64,000 nt of DNA, taken from the NCBI RefSeq assembly GCF_030711405.1, contig NZ_JAULSI010000002.1, positions 1 through 64,000 on the forward strand, given 5' to 3'. The notes under the pieces were generated by a model. The model saw only the letters and a program-made list of their open reading frames with translations, was not told where the DNA came from and did no database searches. This DNA comes from Massilia brevitalea (lineage in GTDB: Bacteria; Pseudomonadota; Gammaproteobacteria; Burkholderiales; Burkholderiaceae_D). The position numbers and the translations under genes are program-made. Positions 26,007 through 35,275 of the stretch are shown here, piece by piece; position 1 is the first letter of the stretch; the number at the start of each line of letters is the position of its first letter.

Positions 26007-26587
26007 AACAGCTGGCGCAGATCGTGGACGATTGGAGCGGGTCCGCCGCCGTGGCGCACGAACAGGCGGATACGGCCTTCCTTGTCGAACACGTAGCTGC
26101 CGGCCGTGTGGTCGACCGTGTAGTTGTCCGGCGTGCTGCCTGCAACCTTGGCGACGAAGACCTTGAATTCCTTGGCCGTCTGCGCGGTCTGCTCCGGCGT
26201 GCCGCGCAGGCCGATAAAGCGCTTGTCAAAGGCCGGCACGTAATGGGCCAGCACTTCCTGGGTGTCGCGCTCGGGGTCCAGCGTGACGAACAAGACCTGC
26301 ACGTCGTTCGACGACGGTCCAAGCTCCTTCATCACGGCGGCCATCTCGGCCATCGTGGTCGGGCAAACGTCCGGGCATTGCGTATAGCCGAAGAACAGCA
26401 CCACCAGCTTGCCGCGGAAGTCGGCCAGGGTGCGCGCCTGGCCGGTATGGTCGGTCAGCGAGAAACCCTTGGCGTAGTCGAGACCGGTGAGGTCGGTGTT
26501 CTTGAATGCCGGCGGCGACGACAGCTTGTCGCAGCCGGCAAGCAACAGCGCGCCAGCGAGCAGCGCCAGGGACAGCAGTTTTTTCAT
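26003..26587 (-). CDS. SCO1/SenC family copper chaperone for cytochrome oxidase
   Basis: Encodes 194 residues with a lipoprotein signal (LLAGC lipobox). Thioredoxin fold with copper ligands CPDVC (in YTQCPDVCPTTM) and the distal His in DHTAGSYVFD. Sco proteins deliver copper to, or reduce, the CuA site of cytochrome oxidase subunit II. The start at 26587 gives a normal length; the frame stays open further upstream through ctaB only as a shadow. It lies two bases after ctaB. Confidence 0.95.
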   Translation of the reverse strand: MKKLLSLALLAGALLLAGCDKLSSPPAFKNTDLTGLDYAKGFSLTDHTGQARTLADFRGKLVVLFFGYTQCPDVCPTTMAEMAAVMKELGPSSNDVQVLFVTLDPERDTQEVLAHYVPAFDKRFIGLRGTPEQTAQTAKEFKVFVAKVAGSTPDNYTVDHTAGSYVFDKEGRIRLFVRHGGGPAPIVHDLRQLL

Positions 26588-26589
26588 CG

Positions 26590-27480
26590 TCAGAACCTGA
26601 AGTAATGGTCGACCAGCAGCGCCGCGAACAGCAGCGACAGGTACAACACCGACCAGGCAAAGGCCTTGCGCGCGACCTGGTCGGTGTAGTGCTTGTGCAC
26701 GCGCCAGGCGTGGCGCAGGAATTCGGCGTTCAGGATGACGGCCGCCACCAGGTAGATCAGGCCGCTCATGCGCACCGCGTAGGGCAGCAGCGTCGTCGCG
26801 GCCAGCGCCAGCGAATACAGCCACACCTGCTGGCCGGTGTAGGCCATGCCGTGGGTGATCGGCAGCATCGGCAGGCCCGAGCGCGCGTAATCCTCGCGCC
26901 GGTACATGGCCAGCGCCCAGAAGTGCGGCGGGGTCCAGACGAAAATGATCAGCACCAGCAGCCAGGCCTGCATCGGCACCTCGTTGGCGACCGCCGCCCA
27001 GCCCAGCGCCGGCGGCATCGCGCCCGACAGGCCGCCGATGACGATGTTCTGCGGCGTGGCGGGCTTCAGGTAGATGGTGTAGATGACGGCGTAGCCAACA
27101 AAGGTGACGAAGGTCAGCCACATGGTCAGCGGATTGACCAGCGCATACAGGATCCACATGCCGAGGCCGCCGATGATGGCGGAGAAGACCAGGGTCTGGT
27201 TGCGTGTGAGTTCGCCGCGGGCGGTGGCGCGGCGTGCGGTGCGGGCCATGCGCGCGTCGATCCCGGCCTCGATCAGGCAGTTCACGGCAAAGGCGGCGGC
27301 GGCCAGCAGCCAGATGCCGGCGGTGCCGGCGATCAGCACTTGCCAGCCGGGGAAGCCGTCGGTGGCGAGGAACATGCCGATCACGGCGCAAAAGACGGCA
27401 AGCACCGAGACCCGTGGCTTGGTCAGGGTCCAGTACTGGGAGATACGGCTGGTCGGTTGGAGAGCGGTAGAGGTGGTCAT
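26590..27480 (-). CDS. ctaB: Protoheme IX farnesyltransferase (heme O synthase)
   Basis: Encodes 296 residues, a UbiA-superfamily prenyltransferase with about nine membrane helices. The first Asp-rich motif is [18 protein letters not shown] and the [15 protein letters not shown] block is specific to CtaB/CyoE. It adds a farnesyl tail to heme B to make heme O, the precursor of heme A for aa3 oxidase. ATG overlaps the ctaA stop (ATGA). Confidence 0.97.
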   Translation of the reverse strand: MTTSTALQPTSRISQYWTLTKPRVSVLAVFCAVIGMFLATDGFPGWQVLIAGTAGIWLLAAAAFAVNCLIEAGIDARMARTARRATARGELTRNQTLVFSAIIGGLGMWILYALVNPLTMWLTFVTFVGYAVIYTIYLKPATPQNIVIGGLSGAMPPALGWAAVANEVPMQAWLLVLIIFVWTPPHFWALAMYRREDYARSGLPMLPITHGMAYTGQQVWLYSLALAATTLLPYAVRMSGLIYLVAAVILNAEFLRHAWRVHKHYTDQVARKAFAWSVLYLSLLFAALLVDHYFRF

Positions 27481-28625
27481 CGATACGAGTTCGCAGGGGC
27501 GTCCGCATTCGCGGGGGTGCGCTGCGACACTTCGAGAAGGTACTTGACCTTGTAGTTTAACATGGTCACCGTCAGTACGAGGAGAGCAGCCCCTGCGTTA
27601 TGCAACACGGCAATGGCCAACGGGAAGTCAAAGAACACCGTGGCCACACCCGTGAACAATTGTGTAAGCAGGATGGCGGCGATCAGTTTGCCGGTCTTGC
27701 GCAGCTGCGGCTGGCGCATCGCGCGCCAGGCGGCCAGGCCTAACACGACCGTCACGACGACGGCAAAATTGCGGTGCACCCAGTGAATCGCCACCAGGGC
27801 CGAGAATTGCAAATAGTGGCCGGCGGCGGTCTTGCCGAGTTCGCGCCACAGGGTAAAGCCGTGCTCGAAATCCATCTCGGGGATGAATTGGCCGTCGCAC
27901 AGGGGGAATTCGTCGCAGGCCAGGGTGGCGTAGTTAGTGCTCACCCACCCGCCGAGGGCGATCTGCACGACCAGCACGGCGGCGGCAACCAGGGCCAGCG
28001 TGCGCAGGTTGCGCAGCCTGACGTGATCGCGGCTTGGGGCCGGTGGCTTCATCAAGTAATCTTCCCTGCCGCCCAGCCAGACCAGCATGGCCAGCAGCGC
28101 CATCCCCAGCAGCAGGTGGATGGTGACGATCACCGGCTGCAACTTGAGCGTCACAGTCCAGGCGCCAAAGGCGCCCTGCACGCAGACGAACAGGAACAGC
28201 GCCACCGGCATGGCCGGCTTGAAAGCATCGAGCTTCGTCTTGCGCCACTGGCGAATCGACTGGAACATCAGCGCCATGATCAGGACGCCGATGCCCATCG
28301 CCAGGTAGCGGTGGATCATCTCGATCCAGGCTTTCACTTTCGTCACGGGACCGGTCGGCATCAGCGCCTCGGCAGCGGCAATCTGTTCATGGGCGATGAA
28401 GGGATTCGCCGCGCCGTAGCAGCCCGGCCAGTCCGGGCAGCCCAGGCCGGAATCGGTCAGGCGCGTGAAGCCGCCGAACACGATCAGGTCGAAGGTGAGG
28501 AAGGCCATCACCCACACCAGCTTGCGGTACTTGTTGGCGTCGGACGACAGCCAGACCATGGTCAGGGGGATGCTGGCAACGAACAGGCTAATTACGGCCA
28601 ACTGGAACAGGGTAGACGGGTGCAT
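27477..28625 (-). CDS. ctaA: Heme A synthase (COX15/CtaA)
   Basis: Encodes 382 residues with eight membrane helices. Heme-liganding His pairs occur in [26 protein letters not shown] and VLHNAGAA, and the paired cysteines sit in [12 protein letters not shown] and [10 protein letters not shown]. It oxidises the C8 methyl of heme O to a formyl group. The start at 28625 gives the usual length. Followed by ctaB with a four-base overlap. Confidence 0.95.
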   Translation of the reverse strand: MHPSTLFQLAVISLFVASIPLTMVWLSSDANKYRKLVWVMAFLTFDLIVFGGFTRLTDSGLGCPDWPGCYGAANPFIAHEQIAAAEALMPTGPVTKVKAWIEMIHRYLAMGIGVLIMALMFQSIRQWRKTKLDAFKPAMPVALFLFVCVQGAFGAWTVTLKLQPVIVTIHLLLGMALLAMLVWLGGREDYLMKPPAPSRDHVRLRNLRTLALVAAAVLVVQIALGGWVSTNYATLACDEFPLCDGQFIPEMDFEHGFTLWRELGKTAAGHYLQFSALVAIHWVHRNFAVVVTVVLGLAAWRAMRQPQLRKTGKLIAAILLTQLFTGVATVFFDFPLAIAVLHNAGAALLVLTVTMLNYKVKYLLEVSQRTPANADAPANSYR

Positions 28626-28633
28626 ACTTCTTT

Positions 28634-29254
28634 CTAGCCGATGGCCGAGGCGCGCAACAGCTTGGCAATGTCCTTGTGGACGCGCGCCGGCTCGGGGTTC
28701 TTCGGGAAACGCATCATGAGGTTGCTGCGCGGGTCGACCAGGAAGAGGTGGTCTTCCAGCTTGCCGTCCTTGTCGACCGGCAGCCATTTGCTCAGCTCTT
28801 CCGGCTTCACACGCAGGATGTGCATGTCGTCGTAGACGCGGATCAGCACCGTGTCGATCGGCTGCGCGTCGGTGACGAGCCAGACGCGCTCGACGCGGTC
28901 CATGTTCTTGCCCTGCATGGTGCGCAGCTGGCGCATCGCATACAGCTGGTCCTGGCACGCCTGCTCGCATGCGCCGCCGCCGACCTTCACCATGATCCAT
29001 TTGCCGGCATAGTTCTCCAGCGTTTCCGGTCGGCCGTCCAACGTGGTGCTGCTCAATTTCGGCATCGGGTGGGTGCGCTGGTCGATCAGGGTGCCGTAAT
29101 TGGTGCGCCCTTCCGGCTTGATCACGTAATAGCTCAGGTAAGACGCGATCAGCGGCGCGGCGCAAACCAGCAGCACGGCAAACAATTTCCAGCGGCCGCT
29201 GCGGCGCTGGCCGGCGTCTTGCGTCACGCGCTCACTCAACTTGTTTTCTTCCAC
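28634..29254 (-). CDS. Membrane-anchored Sco/thioredoxin-like cytochrome oxidase assembly protein
   Basis: Encodes 206 residues: a cytoplasmic start, one membrane helix (about 24-45), then a periplasmic domain with GKWIMVKVGGGACEQACQD, a Cys-x3-Cys in a Sco-like position, and FLVDPRSNLMMRFP near the end. It is probably a divergent Sco-type copper or redox assembly factor. Its start lies inside the surf1 3' end (23-base overlap) and ctaA follows after 8 bases. No family name is certain. Confidence 0.75.
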   Translation of the reverse strand: MEENKLSERVTQDAGQRRSGRWKLFAVLLVCAAPLIASYLSYYVIKPEGRTNYGTLIDQRTHPMPKLSSTTLDGRPETLENYAGKWIMVKVGGGACEQACQDQLYAMRQLRTMQGKNMDRVERVWLVTDAQPIDTVLIRVYDDMHILRVKPEELSKWLPVDKDGKLEDHLFLVDPRSNLMMRFPKNPEPARVHKDIAKLLRASAIG

Positions 29255-29984
29255 TGCGAAATCCTGTGATCACAAAAAATAAGGCCGCCATCGCCGCCAG
29301 CGCATACCACTGGACGGCGTAGCCGCGGTGCTTGTCGATGCCGGTATCCGGCGCCGGCCAGTCGCGCACGATGGGGTCGCCCGCCACCTGCGGCCCGGTC
29401 TGCTGCACAAAGAACGGTTCCAGGCGCAGCCCGCTGGCCCGCGCCACATCCATCACTTCCAGATTCTGCACAATCGTCCCCGGCTTCAAGGCCGCGGCCG
29501 TCCCCAGCTGCATCACATGCCCCGCCTTGTCGACAACGACGCCTTCAACGGTCGTCGTGCCCTGTGGCGTGGCATATTCCGGCAGCCGCCCATACTCGCG
29601 CGGATCGCGCGGCAACCACCCGCGCAGCACCAGCACGTGGCGATCCGAGCCCGCTATTCTAAACGGCATCGCCAGATAAAACCCGGCCCTGCCCGCATGT
29701 GGCCGGTTATCGAGAAAAACCGGCCAGCTTCGAACAAATTCACCCGTCACCTGAATTCTTCGATACGTAGGGTGGGCTCTTGAGCCCACGCGGTCGTCCT
29801 GCCGCACACCACCACCGCCCCCCAAAACAATCGGCGCCTGCATCCCACGCTCATGCAACTGCGCTGCAATGGCAACCTTCTCCCCCGCCCGCCGCACCTG
29901 CCAATTCCCCAACGCAATCCCCACGCCCACGACAACCACGGTCGCCACAAACGGAATCCCCCGAAACCTGAACCGCAAACCCAT
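29232..29984 (-). CDS. SURF1 family cytochrome oxidase assembly protein, carrying an in-frame REP insertion
   Basis: Encodes 250 residues with membrane helices near each end (about 11-29 and 222-242) and SURF1 blocks FLDNRPHAGRAGFYLAMPF, VLVLRGWLPRD and GYAVQWYALA. SURF1 assists heme A insertion into subunit I. Residues 64-74 (DRVGSRAHPTY) are the translation of a GTAG-type REP element at 29766-29793, lying in the variable loop before the conserved RRIQVTGEF strand, so reading frame and core domains are kept. It overlaps the next gene by 23 bases. Confidence 0.92.
   Translation of the reverse strand: MGLRFRFRGIPFVATVVVVGVGIALGNWQVRRAGEKVAIAAQLHERGMQAPIVLGGGGGVRQDDRVGSRAHPTYRRIQVTGEFVRSWPVFLDNRPHAGRAGFYLAMPFRIAGSDRHVLVLRGWLPRDPREYGRLPEYATPQGTTTVEGVVVDKAGHVMQLGTAAALKPGTIVQNLEVMDVARASGLRLEPFFVQQTGPQVAGDPIVRDWPAPDTGIDKHRGYAVQWYALAAMAALFFVITGFRSGRKQVE
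29766..29793 (+). repeat. GTAG-type REP element inside surf1
   Basis: GTAGGGTGGGCTC / GAGCCCACGCGG, the same palindrome as the intergenic copies with a compensated loop-side pair. Its length keeps the surf1 frame open on the minus strand. Confidence 0.9.
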
Positions 29985-30020
29985 TACAATGAATTCCTTC
30001 CCGAACGCGCCACGCCGACC

Positions 30021-30221
30021 ATGAAAATCCTCATCGCCATCGCCTTCATCCTGATCATCGGCAGCCTCGCTTCGGCGCTGTTCTTCCTCATGAAGGACAA
30101 GGGCCGCAGCAACCGCACGGTGCAGGCCCTGGCGATGCGGGTCGGCCTGTCGATCACCCTCTTCCTGATCCTGCTCGCGTCCTACAAGATGGGCTGGATC
30201 GCCCCCACCGGCATCCGTTAA
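30021..30221 (+). CDS. Twin-transmembrane protein (DUF2909)
   Basis: Encodes 66 residues: helix one (about 3-24), a short basic loop KDKGRSNRT, helix two (about 39-58). Small DUF2909 proteins of this shape sit between the oxidase structural genes and surf1 in many betaproteobacteria and are presumed assembly helpers. It is on the opposite strand to the rest of the cluster, divergent from surf1. Confidence 0.85.
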   Translation: MKILIAIAFILIIGSLASALFFLMKDKGRSNRTVQALAMRVGLSITLFLILLASYKMGWIAPTGIR

Positions 30222-30229
30222 ACGGAACG

Positions 30230-30257
30230 GGGACAGCCACCCCAGGCGACTGTCCCC
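30230..30257. terminator. Stem-loop between convergent DUF2909 gene and coxC
   Basis: GGGGACAG (30230-30237) pairs with CTGTCCCC (30250-30257). It lies between two convergent stops and is probably a bidirectional terminator, though the T-tracts are poor. Confidence 0.55.
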
Positions 30258-30280
30258 GCTTCCTGAAAATCAAGCCAGCC

Positions 30281-31138
30281 TTACAACCAGTAGATCACGA
30301 CGTACAGCCCCAGCCACACCACGTCGACGAAGTGCCAGTACCAGGCCGCGCCCTCGAAGCCGAAGTGGTGATCCGCCGTAAAGTGCCCGCGCAGCACGCG
30401 GTACAGCACCACCGACAGCATGATCGCCCCCATGGTCACGTGGAAGCCGTGGAACCCGGTGAGCATGAAGAAAGTCGACCCGTAGATGCCCGAGGTCAGC
30501 TTGAGGTTCAGTTCCTGGTAAGCGTGGATGTATTCGTAGGCCTGGAAGCCCATGAAGATCGCACCCAGCAGGATGGTGGCGAACAGGAACACGGCCGTAT
30601 TGCGGCGGTGCCCGGCGCGCAGCGCGTGGTGCGAAATCGTCAGCGTCACGCCCGACAGCAGCAGCAGCGCGGTGTTGATGGTCGGGATAGGGAACGGCCC
30701 CATGGTGTTGAAGGTGTCCACCGTGCCGGCCGGGCCGATGTTGCCCCAGTGCGCAGCGAAGTCCGGCCACAGGATCTTGTGGTCGAGGTCGGCCAGCCAG
30801 GGCATGGAAATCACACGGGCATAGAACAGCGCGCCGAAGAAGGCGGCAAAGAACATGACCTCGGAGAAGATGAACCAGCTCATCGACCAGCGGTAGGAGC
30901 TGTCGATGTTCTTGCTGTATTGCCCCGCTTCCGACTCGCCGATGGCGTCGCCGAACCAGAAGTACAGCACGACCAGCATCGCCACGATGCCGGCCAGGCA
31001 CACCGCCGGGCCCCAACTGGCGCTGTTGACCCAGCCCGAAGCGCCGGCCATGGTCACCAGCATCGAAATGCCGCCGGCCATCGGCCACATCGAAGGGCCG
31101 GGCACGAAATAGTGCGGCGCGGTTTTTGACACACTCAT
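30281..31138 (-). CDS. coxC: Cytochrome c oxidase subunit III
   Basis: Encodes 285 residues with seven membrane helices. Family blocks: YFVPGPSMWPM, SSYRWSMSWFIFSEVMFF, TGFHGFHVTMGA and the C-terminal WYWHFVDVVWLGLY. Subunit III stabilises the aa3 core and its proton uptake. Two ATGs six bases apart are possible; 31138 is preferred because AGGAG then lies 6 bases away instead of abutting the start codon. Confidence 0.96.
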   Translation of the reverse strand: MSVSKTAPHYFVPGPSMWPMAGGISMLVTMAGASGWVNSASWGPAVCLAGIVAMLVVLYFWFGDAIGESEAGQYSKNIDSSYRWSMSWFIFSEVMFFAAFFGALFYARVISMPWLADLDHKILWPDFAAHWGNIGPAGTVDTFNTMGPFPIPTINTALLLLSGVTLTISHHALRAGHRRNTAVFLFATILLGAIFMGFQAYEYIHAYQELNLKLTSGIYGSTFFMLTGFHGFHVTMGAIMLSVVLYRVLRGHFTADHHFGFEGAAWYWHFVDVVWLGLYVVIYWL

Positions 31139-31230
31139 CTTCATCTCCTGAATCATTCTTCTAATACGTTGAATTACGAAGCTTGAAAAACGGTTGTACT
31201 TATTATTGCCAGGACTGTGAGACTGCCGCC

Positions 31231-31434
31231 TCACGACACTGCAAATCGGACCACCATGACCAGTACCCCGATGAAGATCGCCACCCCGATCAGCGCCGCC
31301 AGAATCACGTGGAAGGGATTCAAATTGGCCGCATCATGCTCGTAGTCGCGGCGCTTGCGCACCCCGAAGAAGGACCAGAACACCGCCTTCATCGAGGCCC
31401 CGAACGAGGACTTGCGCTGGGGCTGCTTGTTCAT
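31231..31434 (-). CDS. DUF2970 small membrane protein
   Basis: Encodes 67 residues: a basic N-terminus, a SMKAVFWSFFGVRKRRDYE motif, and one C-terminal helix (about 42-64). DUF2970 proteins are regularly found between ctaG and coxC and are presumed to aid oxidase assembly. Overlaps ctaG by four bases (ATGA). Confidence 0.88.
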   Translation of the reverse strand: MNKQPQRKSSFGASMKAVFWSFFGVRKRRDYEHDAANLNPFHVILAALIGVAIFIGVLVMVVRFAVS

Positions 31435-31985
31435 TTCGCCGCCACCGCCCCGGCAATTTCAAAAAAGGTGTACGACAGCGTGATGTTCTTCACTTCCTTC
31501 GGCAGCGCCGGGTCGATGAAGAATACCACCGGCATCTGGCGCGCCTCATTCGGCTGCATCATCTGCTCGCGGAAGCAGAAGCACTCGACCTTCTTGAAAT
31601 GCGGCGTGGCCGATTGCGGCGCATAGCTCGGAATCGCCTGCGCCTTGACCGCCCTGCCCTGCGTGTTCACGACCTCGTAGGTGACGGTCGCCAGCTCGCC
31701 CGGGTGCACCTGGATGCTGCGCTGGGTAGGGCGGAAGCGCCACGGCCCCTGGGCATTGCCGTCGAGTTCGATGGTCACCGTGCGCGTCAGGTCCACCTGC
31801 GTGTTCGCCGGGCGTTCGACGGTGCCGTCCTGTTGCGTCAGCACGTTCACGCCCAGCACCTCGCAGATCTGGCGGTACACCGGAATCAGCGCATAGCCGA
31901 AGCCGAACATCGCCACCGCCACCACCACCAGTTTCTTGAAGGTGGAGCGGTTCAGGCGCAGGCGCGTGCTGTCGTCGTAGGCCAT
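31431..31985 (-). CDS. ctaG: Cytochrome c oxidase assembly protein CtaG (COX11)
   Basis: Encodes 184 residues with one N-terminal helix (about 18-36) and a periplasmic beta domain. The copper-binding CFCF motif is present in VECFCFREQ, preceded by FNV/FKK-type strands. COX11 inserts copper at the CuB site of subunit I. Lies 4 bases after the small assembly gene and overlaps DUF2970. Confidence 0.96.
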   Translation of the reverse strand: MAYDDSTRLRLNRSTFKKLVVVAVAMFGFGYALIPVYRQICEVLGVNVLTQQDGTVERPANTQVDLTRTVTIELDGNAQGPWRFRPTQRSIQVHPGELATVTYEVVNTQGRAVKAQAIPSYAPQSATPHFKKVECFCFREQMMQPNEARQMPVVFFIDPALPKEVKNITLSYTFFEIAGAVAAK

Positions 31986-31989
31986 GGGC

Positions 31990-32106
31990 TTACATCCAGA
32001 GCCGCTTGAGGATCACCGAGGCGAAGAAGAACAAGGCAATCGCTCCCAGGATCAAAGCGATGCGCAAGTTTCCCTTGTGCGGTGGCTTGCGTTGGGCATT
32101 CATCAT
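31990..32106 (-). CDS. Cytochrome oxidase small assembly protein (38 aa)
   Basis: A tiny gene of 38 residues: [13 protein letters not shown], then a single hydrophobic helix ([19 protein letters not shown]) and a basic KRLWM end. It starts with ATGA on the coxA stop codon (an ATG three bases later is also possible) and ends 4 bases before ctaG. Same-sized one-helix proteins occupy this slot in other Burkholderiales and carry this name in public annotation. Easily missed because it is so short. Confidence 0.8.
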   Translation of the reverse strand: MMNAQRKPPHKGNLRIALILGAIALFFFASVILKRLWM

Positions 32107-33704
32107 TTCACCAGCGGCGGGTTTTCGAAGGTGTGGAACGGCGCCGGGCTCGGCACGGTCCACTCCAGGCCTTCCGCGCCTTCCCATGGCTTGGCTTCCG
32201 CTTTCGCGCCGCCGCGGATGGTCGGCAGCACGACGGCGAACAGGAAGTACACCTGCGACAGGCCGAAACCAAAGGCGCCGATCGACACCAGCATGTTCCA
32301 GTCGGTGAACACGCCGTTGTAGTCGGCATAACGGCGCGGCATGCCGGCCAGGCCCAGGAAGTGCATCGGGAAGAAGGTGATGTTGAAGCTGACCAGCGAC
32401 AGCCAGAAGTGCATCTTGCCGCGGCCTTCCGGATACATGTGGCCGGTCCACTTCGGCGCCCAGTAATAGAAGCCGGCAAACAGCGCGAACAGCGAACCGG
32501 CCACCAGCACGTAGTGGAAGTGGGCCACCACGTAATACGTGTCGTGCACCTGGATGTCGATCGGCGTGACGGCCAGGATCAGGCCGGTAAAGCCGCCCAT
32601 GGTGAAGACAAAAATGAAGCCGACCGCGAACAGCATCGGTGTCTCGAAGCTCATCGAGCCGCGCCACATGGTGGCAACCCAGTTGAATACCTTCACGCCG
32701 GTCGGCACCGCGATCAGCATGGTGGCGTACATGAAGAACAGCTGCGAGGTCACCGGCATGCCGGTGGTGAACATGTGGTGGGCCCAGACGATGAACGACA
32801 GCACCGCGATCGATGCCGTGGCGTACACCATCGACGCATAGCCGAACAGCGGTTTGCGGGCAAAGGCCGGGATGATCTGCGAGACGATGCCGAAGGCCGG
32901 CAGGATCATGATGTAGACCTCGGGGTGGCCGAAGAACCAGAAGATGTGCTGGTACATCACCGGGTCGCCGCCGCCGGCCGCGTTGAAGAACGAGGTGCCG
33001 AAGTGGCGGTCGGTCAGGGTCATGGTAATCGCCCCGGCAAGCACCGGCATCACGGCGATCAGCAGGAAGGCGGTGATCAGCCAGGTCCAGCAGAACATCG
33101 GCATCTTCATCAGCGTCATGCCGGGCGCGCGCATGTTGAGGATGGTGACGATGATGTTAATCGAGCCCATGATCGACGAAGCGCCCATGATGTGCATGGC
33201 GAAGATCGCCATGTCCATGCCCGGGCCCATCTGCGTCGACAGCGGCGCATACAGGGTCCAGCCGGCGGCAGTCGCCCCGCCCGGCGCCAGGAAGGAGCCG
33301 GCCAGCAAAATCGCCGCCGGCGGCAGCAGCCAGAACGAGAAGTTGTTCATGCGCGCAAACGCCATGTCGGATGCGCCCACCTGCAGCGGGATCATCCAGT
33401 TGGCGAAGCCGACAAAGGCAGGCATGATCGCGCCGAACACCATCACCAGGCCGTGCATGGTGGTCAATTGGTTGAAGAACTCGGGGCGGAAGAACTGCAG
33501 GCCGGGCTGGAACAGCTCGGTGCGGATCATCAGCGCCAGCACGCCGCCCGAGAGCAGCATGACGAACGAGAACCATAAATACAGGGTGCCGATGTCCTTG
33601 TGGTTGGTGGCGAACAGCCAGCGCCGCAGGCCGTGCGGGTGGTCGTGCGCGTGGTCGTGGCCGTGGTGGTCGTCGTGAACGTGGTCGAGAGTGCTGGTAG
33701 TCAT
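32103..33704 (-). CDS. coxA: Cytochrome c oxidase subunit I
   Basis: Encodes 533 residues with twelve membrane helices. Metal-site and channel residues are visible: [10 protein letters not shown] at the start, the heme a His in [10 protein letters not shown], the CuB His-Tyr region [16 protein letters not shown], the following His pair in [10 protein letters not shown], and the heme a3/a His in VVAHFHYVL. It is the catalytic subunit reducing oxygen to water while pumping protons. A His-rich N-terminus ([19 protein letters not shown]) is longer than usual. Follows coxB by 18 bases. Confidence 0.98.
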   Translation of the reverse strand: MTTSTLDHVHDDHHGHDHAHDHPHGLRRWLFATNHKDIGTLYLWFSFVMLLSGGVLALMIRTELFQPGLQFFRPEFFNQLTTMHGLVMVFGAIMPAFVGFANWMIPLQVGASDMAFARMNNFSFWLLPPAAILLAGSFLAPGGATAAGWTLYAPLSTQMGPGMDMAIFAMHIMGASSIMGSINIIVTILNMRAPGMTLMKMPMFCWTWLITAFLLIAVMPVLAGAITMTLTDRHFGTSFFNAAGGGDPVMYQHIFWFFGHPEVYIMILPAFGIVSQIIPAFARKPLFGYASMVYATASIAVLSFIVWAHHMFTTGMPVTSQLFFMYATMLIAVPTGVKVFNWVATMWRGSMSFETPMLFAVGFIFVFTMGGFTGLILAVTPIDIQVHDTYYVVAHFHYVLVAGSLFALFAGFYYWAPKWTGHMYPEGRGKMHFWLSLVSFNITFFPMHFLGLAGMPRRYADYNGVFTDWNMLVSIGAFGFGLSQVYFLFAVVLPTIRGGAKAEAKPWEGAEGLEWTVPSPAPFHTFENPPLVK

Positions 33705-33722
33705 GTCAGTATCCTGGGAAAC

Positions 33723-34913
33723 TTATTGCTTGCTACGTGCAGCCAGAACCTCGGCCGGTTGAACGATGTTTTCCGCGGCCTTGTTCGACCAGGTGTTGCG
33801 GGTATAGGTGATGACGGCGGCGATGTCGGTGTCCGACAGCTGCGGCCAGGGCGGCATGGCGCCCGGGAAGCCCGGGGTGTCCTGGCCGTGCAGCAGCACG
33901 TCGATCTGGTGGTCCTTGGCGCCGGTGACGGCCGGCGAACCGTCGAGCGCCGGGAAGGCGTTCGGCAAGCCCTTGCCGTTGGCCTGGTGGCAGGCGACGC
34001 AGTTGGCGGCGTACACGGTTTCACCCTTGGTTTTCAGTTCGTCGATGGTCCAGACCTTGGTCGGATCGTCGGCCAGCGCGGCCATGCGTTTCTTTTCGCC
34101 GGCGACCCAGGCAGTGTAATCCTCGGCGGAGACGACGCGCACCACGATCGGCATGAAGGCGTGGTCCTTGCCGCACAGCTCGACGCAGTTGCCGCGGTAG
34201 ACGCCGACCTGGTCGGCCTTGAACCAGCCGTCGCGGACAAAACCCGGAATCGCATCCTGCTTGATGGCGAATGCCGGGATGGTCCAGGCGTGGATGACGT
34301 CGTTGGCGGTGAAGACCATGCGGATCTTCTTGCCGACCGGGACCACCATTTCGTTGTCGACTTCGAGCAGGTAGTTCTCGCCGCGCGCCGCGGTGGGGGC
34401 CACGCCCGGCTCGCCGATCTGGCTGCGCGGGGTCGACAGGTTCGACAGGAAGCTGATGCCCTGACCTTCGCCGTTCAGGTAATCGTAGCCCCATTTCCAC
34501 TGCATGCCGGTGGCCTTGATGGTGATGTCGGCATTCGAGGTGTCCTTCAGCGCGATGACGGTCTTGGTGGCGGGCAGCGCCATGCCGATGACGATCAGGA
34601 AGGGAACGATGGTCCAGGCGATTTCGACGGTGGTCGATTCGTGGAAGGTGGCGGGTTTGTGGCCGAGGGCCTTGCGGTGCTTGAACACCGAATAGAACAT
34701 GACGCCGAAGACGGCGACGAAGATGACCAGGCAGACGATCATCATCCAGTTGTGCAAGCTGTAGATATCCGCACCGACACCAGTGACGGGCGTTTGCATG
34801 TTCAACTGGTGTTCCACCGGCCGCCCGGTTATCTCCTGGGCTGCCAGTGCCGGGATGCTGGCCGATACGGCGAGGCCCAGCATCAAGGCGTGAAGTCGCT
34901 TTGCATATGTCAT
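33723..34913 (-). CDS. coxB: Cytochrome c oxidase subunit II with C-terminal cytochrome c domain
   Basis: Encodes 396 residues from the ATG at 34913: signal peptide, two membrane helices, the cupredoxin domain with CuA ligands (CVELCGKDHAFM) and a C-terminal class I cytochrome c domain with CVACH and a distal Met (GAMPPWPQL). The fused haem domain makes this a caa3/aa3-type subunit that can accept electrons directly from soluble cytochrome c. It is the first gene of the coxB-coxA-small-ctaG-DUF2970-coxC unit, with a consensus-like promoter far upstream. Confidence 0.97.
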   Translation of the reverse strand: MTYAKRLHALMLGLAVSASIPALAAQEITGRPVEHQLNMQTPVTGVGADIYSLHNWMMIVCLVIFVAVFGVMFYSVFKHRKALGHKPATFHESTTVEIAWTIVPFLIVIGMALPATKTVIALKDTSNADITIKATGMQWKWGYDYLNGEGQGISFLSNLSTPRSQIGEPGVAPTAARGENYLLEVDNEMVVPVGKKIRMVFTANDVIHAWTIPAFAIKQDAIPGFVRDGWFKADQVGVYRGNCVELCGKDHAFMPIVVRVVSAEDYTAWVAGEKKRMAALADDPTKVWTIDELKTKGETVYAANCVACHQANGKGLPNAFPALDGSPAVTGAKDHQIDVLLHGQDTPGFPGAMPPWPQLSDTDIAAVITYTRNTWSNKAAENIVQPAEVLAARSKQ

Positions 34914-35275
34914 GAATTGTCCCCAACCACCCAAAATAAGAATATTTTTAAACGGTCAGCAATTCCATGAACGAACCGCCGCCGCTCCGAAACCTTGCGC
35001 AGCAAGTGGCTCCCGGACGGCACGCGGTCTGTGGCCGCGCTAGGTTCGATTACCGTACCGCGGCCACCAGCAAAGCAAAACACACTGTGGGGCGCGGAAC
35101 TTGCTGATGCTGCTTTTTATTGTTCTATTTTCAGCGCTTTTCTGCCTCATTTTTCAGCGAATACAGGGCCTGGAGCGAAAAAATAGTTATTGATTATACT
35201 CAAATCGCTAATTTTTATTCAAGGAAAATCCTTGCCATGCCGCATGCATGTGATGCGTGGGAGCATCAATCGAGG
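34914..35275. other. coxB leader/promoter region
   Basis: About 360 gene-free bases between bioC and coxB. They hold a sigma-70 promoter (35193-35222), a 9-bp inverted repeat GTGGCCGCG/CGCGGCCAC (35031-35039 and 35059-35067), and an AT-rich tract (AATAAGAATATTTTTAAA) close to coxB. The 5' leader would be roughly 270 bases. Confidence 0.6.
35193..35222 (-). promoter_or_regulatory. Sigma-70 promoter for the coxBAC operon
   Basis: On the minus strand TTGAAT (35222-35217), an 18-base spacer, and a perfect TATAAT (35198-35193). It sits 54 bases past the bioC stop and points to coxB. Confidence 0.7.

Noticed and set aside
26588..27508. N-terminal extension of sco1 through ctaB
   Set aside because: The extra 300 residues have shadow composition; the lipoprotein signal at 26587 is the real start.
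28626..29165. N-terminal extension of ctaA
   Set aside because: Overlaps the Sco-like gene in another frame; CtaA has its usual length from 28625.
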